DNA of 64,000 nucleotides from Micavibrio aeruginosavorus EPB. GTDB lineage: Bacteria; Pseudomonadota; Alphaproteobacteria; Micavibrionales; Micavibrionaceae. Where the stretch lies: the NCBI RefSeq assembly GCF_000348745.1, contig NC_020812.1, positions 753,444 to 817,443 of the forward strand, read 5' to 3'. A program made the position numbers and the translations under genes. The notes beneath the pieces were generated by a model. That model was not told where the DNA came from. It ran no database searches and saw only the letters and a program-made list of their open reading frames with translations. Positions 63,235 to 64,000 of the stretch are shown here, piece after piece. Position 1 is the stretch's first letter, and every line of letters begins with the position of its first letter.

Positions 63235-64000
63235 TCAGCTTCCCGGTTTTGGAGCAGGGAGGGAATCTTTTATAACCTGACGGTAATAATTGAAGGCATT
63301 TTGCGTCTCCTGTACCGCGGCATTTTCGGCGGACCGGGATTGGGTTTCAATCCATCCCATAAAATCCGCATCATCCATTGCGGCGATATCGGGATGAATG
63401 GTTCCGGTTTTTGTGTCGGTGACAAAGAAAGACCGGAACAGCTTGGCTTTTTCCGCCAATGTCGCCGTTTTAAAATGGGTGTTAAATACGGTTTCGAGAT
63501 TTTTCACATCACTTTTCTTTAATGCGTCCAGCGCGGCATAGGCTGGTCGTGTCATAATGGAAATGTGCGTTTTTTGATATTGATGAAAGACGGGCGCATT
63601 GATTTCGGCAAAGCATTTTTCATACGTGTCGTGCAAATACAGCCGGGTTGTTTTTGCGCGGCGGGCATAATCCTCGGCAATTTTATCGCCGAATGCGGAT
63701 TGTGCATTTTTAATCGGGGGCAGGGGCTTGCCCGTGGCATCGGCGTGTGCGGCGGCAAAAATGGCCGTTTTGGCACAGGCATCCACCTCAACCATCCGGG
63801 CCAGATGGTAACGGTCAACCGGGTCCAGTTTCCATTGGTGCGGCTTCAATGTTTCGCCCTGCCAATGGTGGTACAGTTCGTGAACGATGGCCAAGACGGT
63901 TCGGCTTTTCGTGTGGTCGGCCTGCATGGTGGTCAGACCGGATTCATACGTGCCCAGCGGGGCCAGCGGATTGCGGGGACGCCATTCAAAAACGGCCCCC
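63235..64000 (-). CDS. HExxH putative metallopeptidase, paralogue 3 of 3, 5' end cut by the window
   Basis: The gene enters from the right edge; only the last 254 residues or so are visible. Reading on from the window end gives FEWRPRNPLAPLGTYE, which matches the segment before the HExxH site of the paralogues. The zinc motif is IVHELYHHWQGE, with VEVDACAKTAIFAAAHADATGK and DTYEKCFAEIN after it. It is the first visible gene of the tandem set. Its start and signal peptide are outside the window. Confidence 0.72.
   Translation of the reverse strand, partial: GAVFEWRPRNPLAPLGTYESGLTTMQADHTKSRTVLAIVHELYHHWQGETLKPHQWKLDPVDRYHLARMVEVDACAKTAIFAAAHADATGKPLPPIKNAQSAFGDKIAEDYARRAKTTRLYLHDTYEKCFAEINAPVFHQYQKTHISIMTRPAYAALDALKKSDVKNLETVFNTHFKTATLAEKAKLFRSFFVTDTKTGTIHPDIAAMDDADFMGWIETQSRSAENAAVQETQNAFNYYRQVIKDSLPAPKPGS

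Overview
The window looks like chromosome from a free-living or predatory-type alphaproteobacterium with a GC content somewhere in the mid to high fifties (estimated by eye). The alphaproteobacterial signature comes from gene order and content: yajC-secD-secF followed by an Mth938-domain gene, serS-pcm-LytM/LysM lipoprotein, TrmFO, a fused malic enzyme-phosphotransacetylase, and an HSD10-type dehydrogenase. A Micavibrio-like lineage is my guess, but nothing in the sequence proves it. There are no rRNA genes, no CRISPR array, no insertion sequence and no prophage. One tRNA (Leu, anticodon GAG) is present. Genes are dense and no gap between genes exceeds about 300 bases.

Layout. 0-5 kb: 5' end of a class A penicillin-binding protein, then a minus-strand run maeB-mgtE-GNAT. 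5-13.7 kb: a small unknown gene, tRNA-Leu, lipB, two tandem N-formylglutamate amidohydrolase-family genes, serS, pcm, an NlpD/DipM-like lipoprotein and a DUF3592-type membrane protein. 13.8-20.2 kb: an unfamiliar cluster of three tandem paralogues of unknown family, a divergent unknown gene and a TelA-family protein. 20.3-27.4 kb: yajC-secDF, homologues of two mitochondrial complex I assembly factors (Mth938/NDUFAF3 and NDUFAF6 type) with terC, a phosphoesterase and sodB between them. 27.4-41.9 kb: mostly minus-strand housekeeping and envelope genes (FecR-domain protein, lipase, thioredoxin-NHL protein, trmFO, a GNAT with a histone-like tail, a Y-family polymerase, fadD, a hybrid histidine kinase), with rlmJ and a TerB-like gene on the plus strand. 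42-53.6 kb: thiolase, acyl-CoA dehydrogenase and HSD10-like dehydrogenase, then prpB, prpC and prpD with small genes between them, and an AT-rich Abi-alpha (DUF4393) gene at the end. 53.6-64 kb: MBL hydrolase, GDPD, CPBP protease, a DUF4402 protein, a FabH-like enzyme, a membrane-anchored EndoU nuclease, fadE, and a tandem array of three secreted HExxH proteins, the last running off the window.

How the genes fit together. The thiolase, acyl-CoA dehydrogenase and HSD10-like enzyme match the lower isoleucine/short-chain acyl-CoA pathway, which yields acetyl-CoA and propionyl-CoA. prpB, prpC and prpD supply the methylcitrate cycle for the propionyl-CoA, and fadD and fadE supply acyl-CoA. No regulator of these genes is visible in the window.

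The least explained content is three separate tandem triplications of uncharacterised genes: 13.8-17.8 kb (cytosolic, next to TelA), 45.5-46.9 kb (two membrane segments with a paired-cysteine loop) and 61.3-64 kb (secreted HExxH proteins). The first and second copies of the 13.8-17.8 kb set share a palindromic upstream element. With the stand-alone EndoU nuclease and the Abi-alpha gene, these are the best candidates for undescribed biology here.
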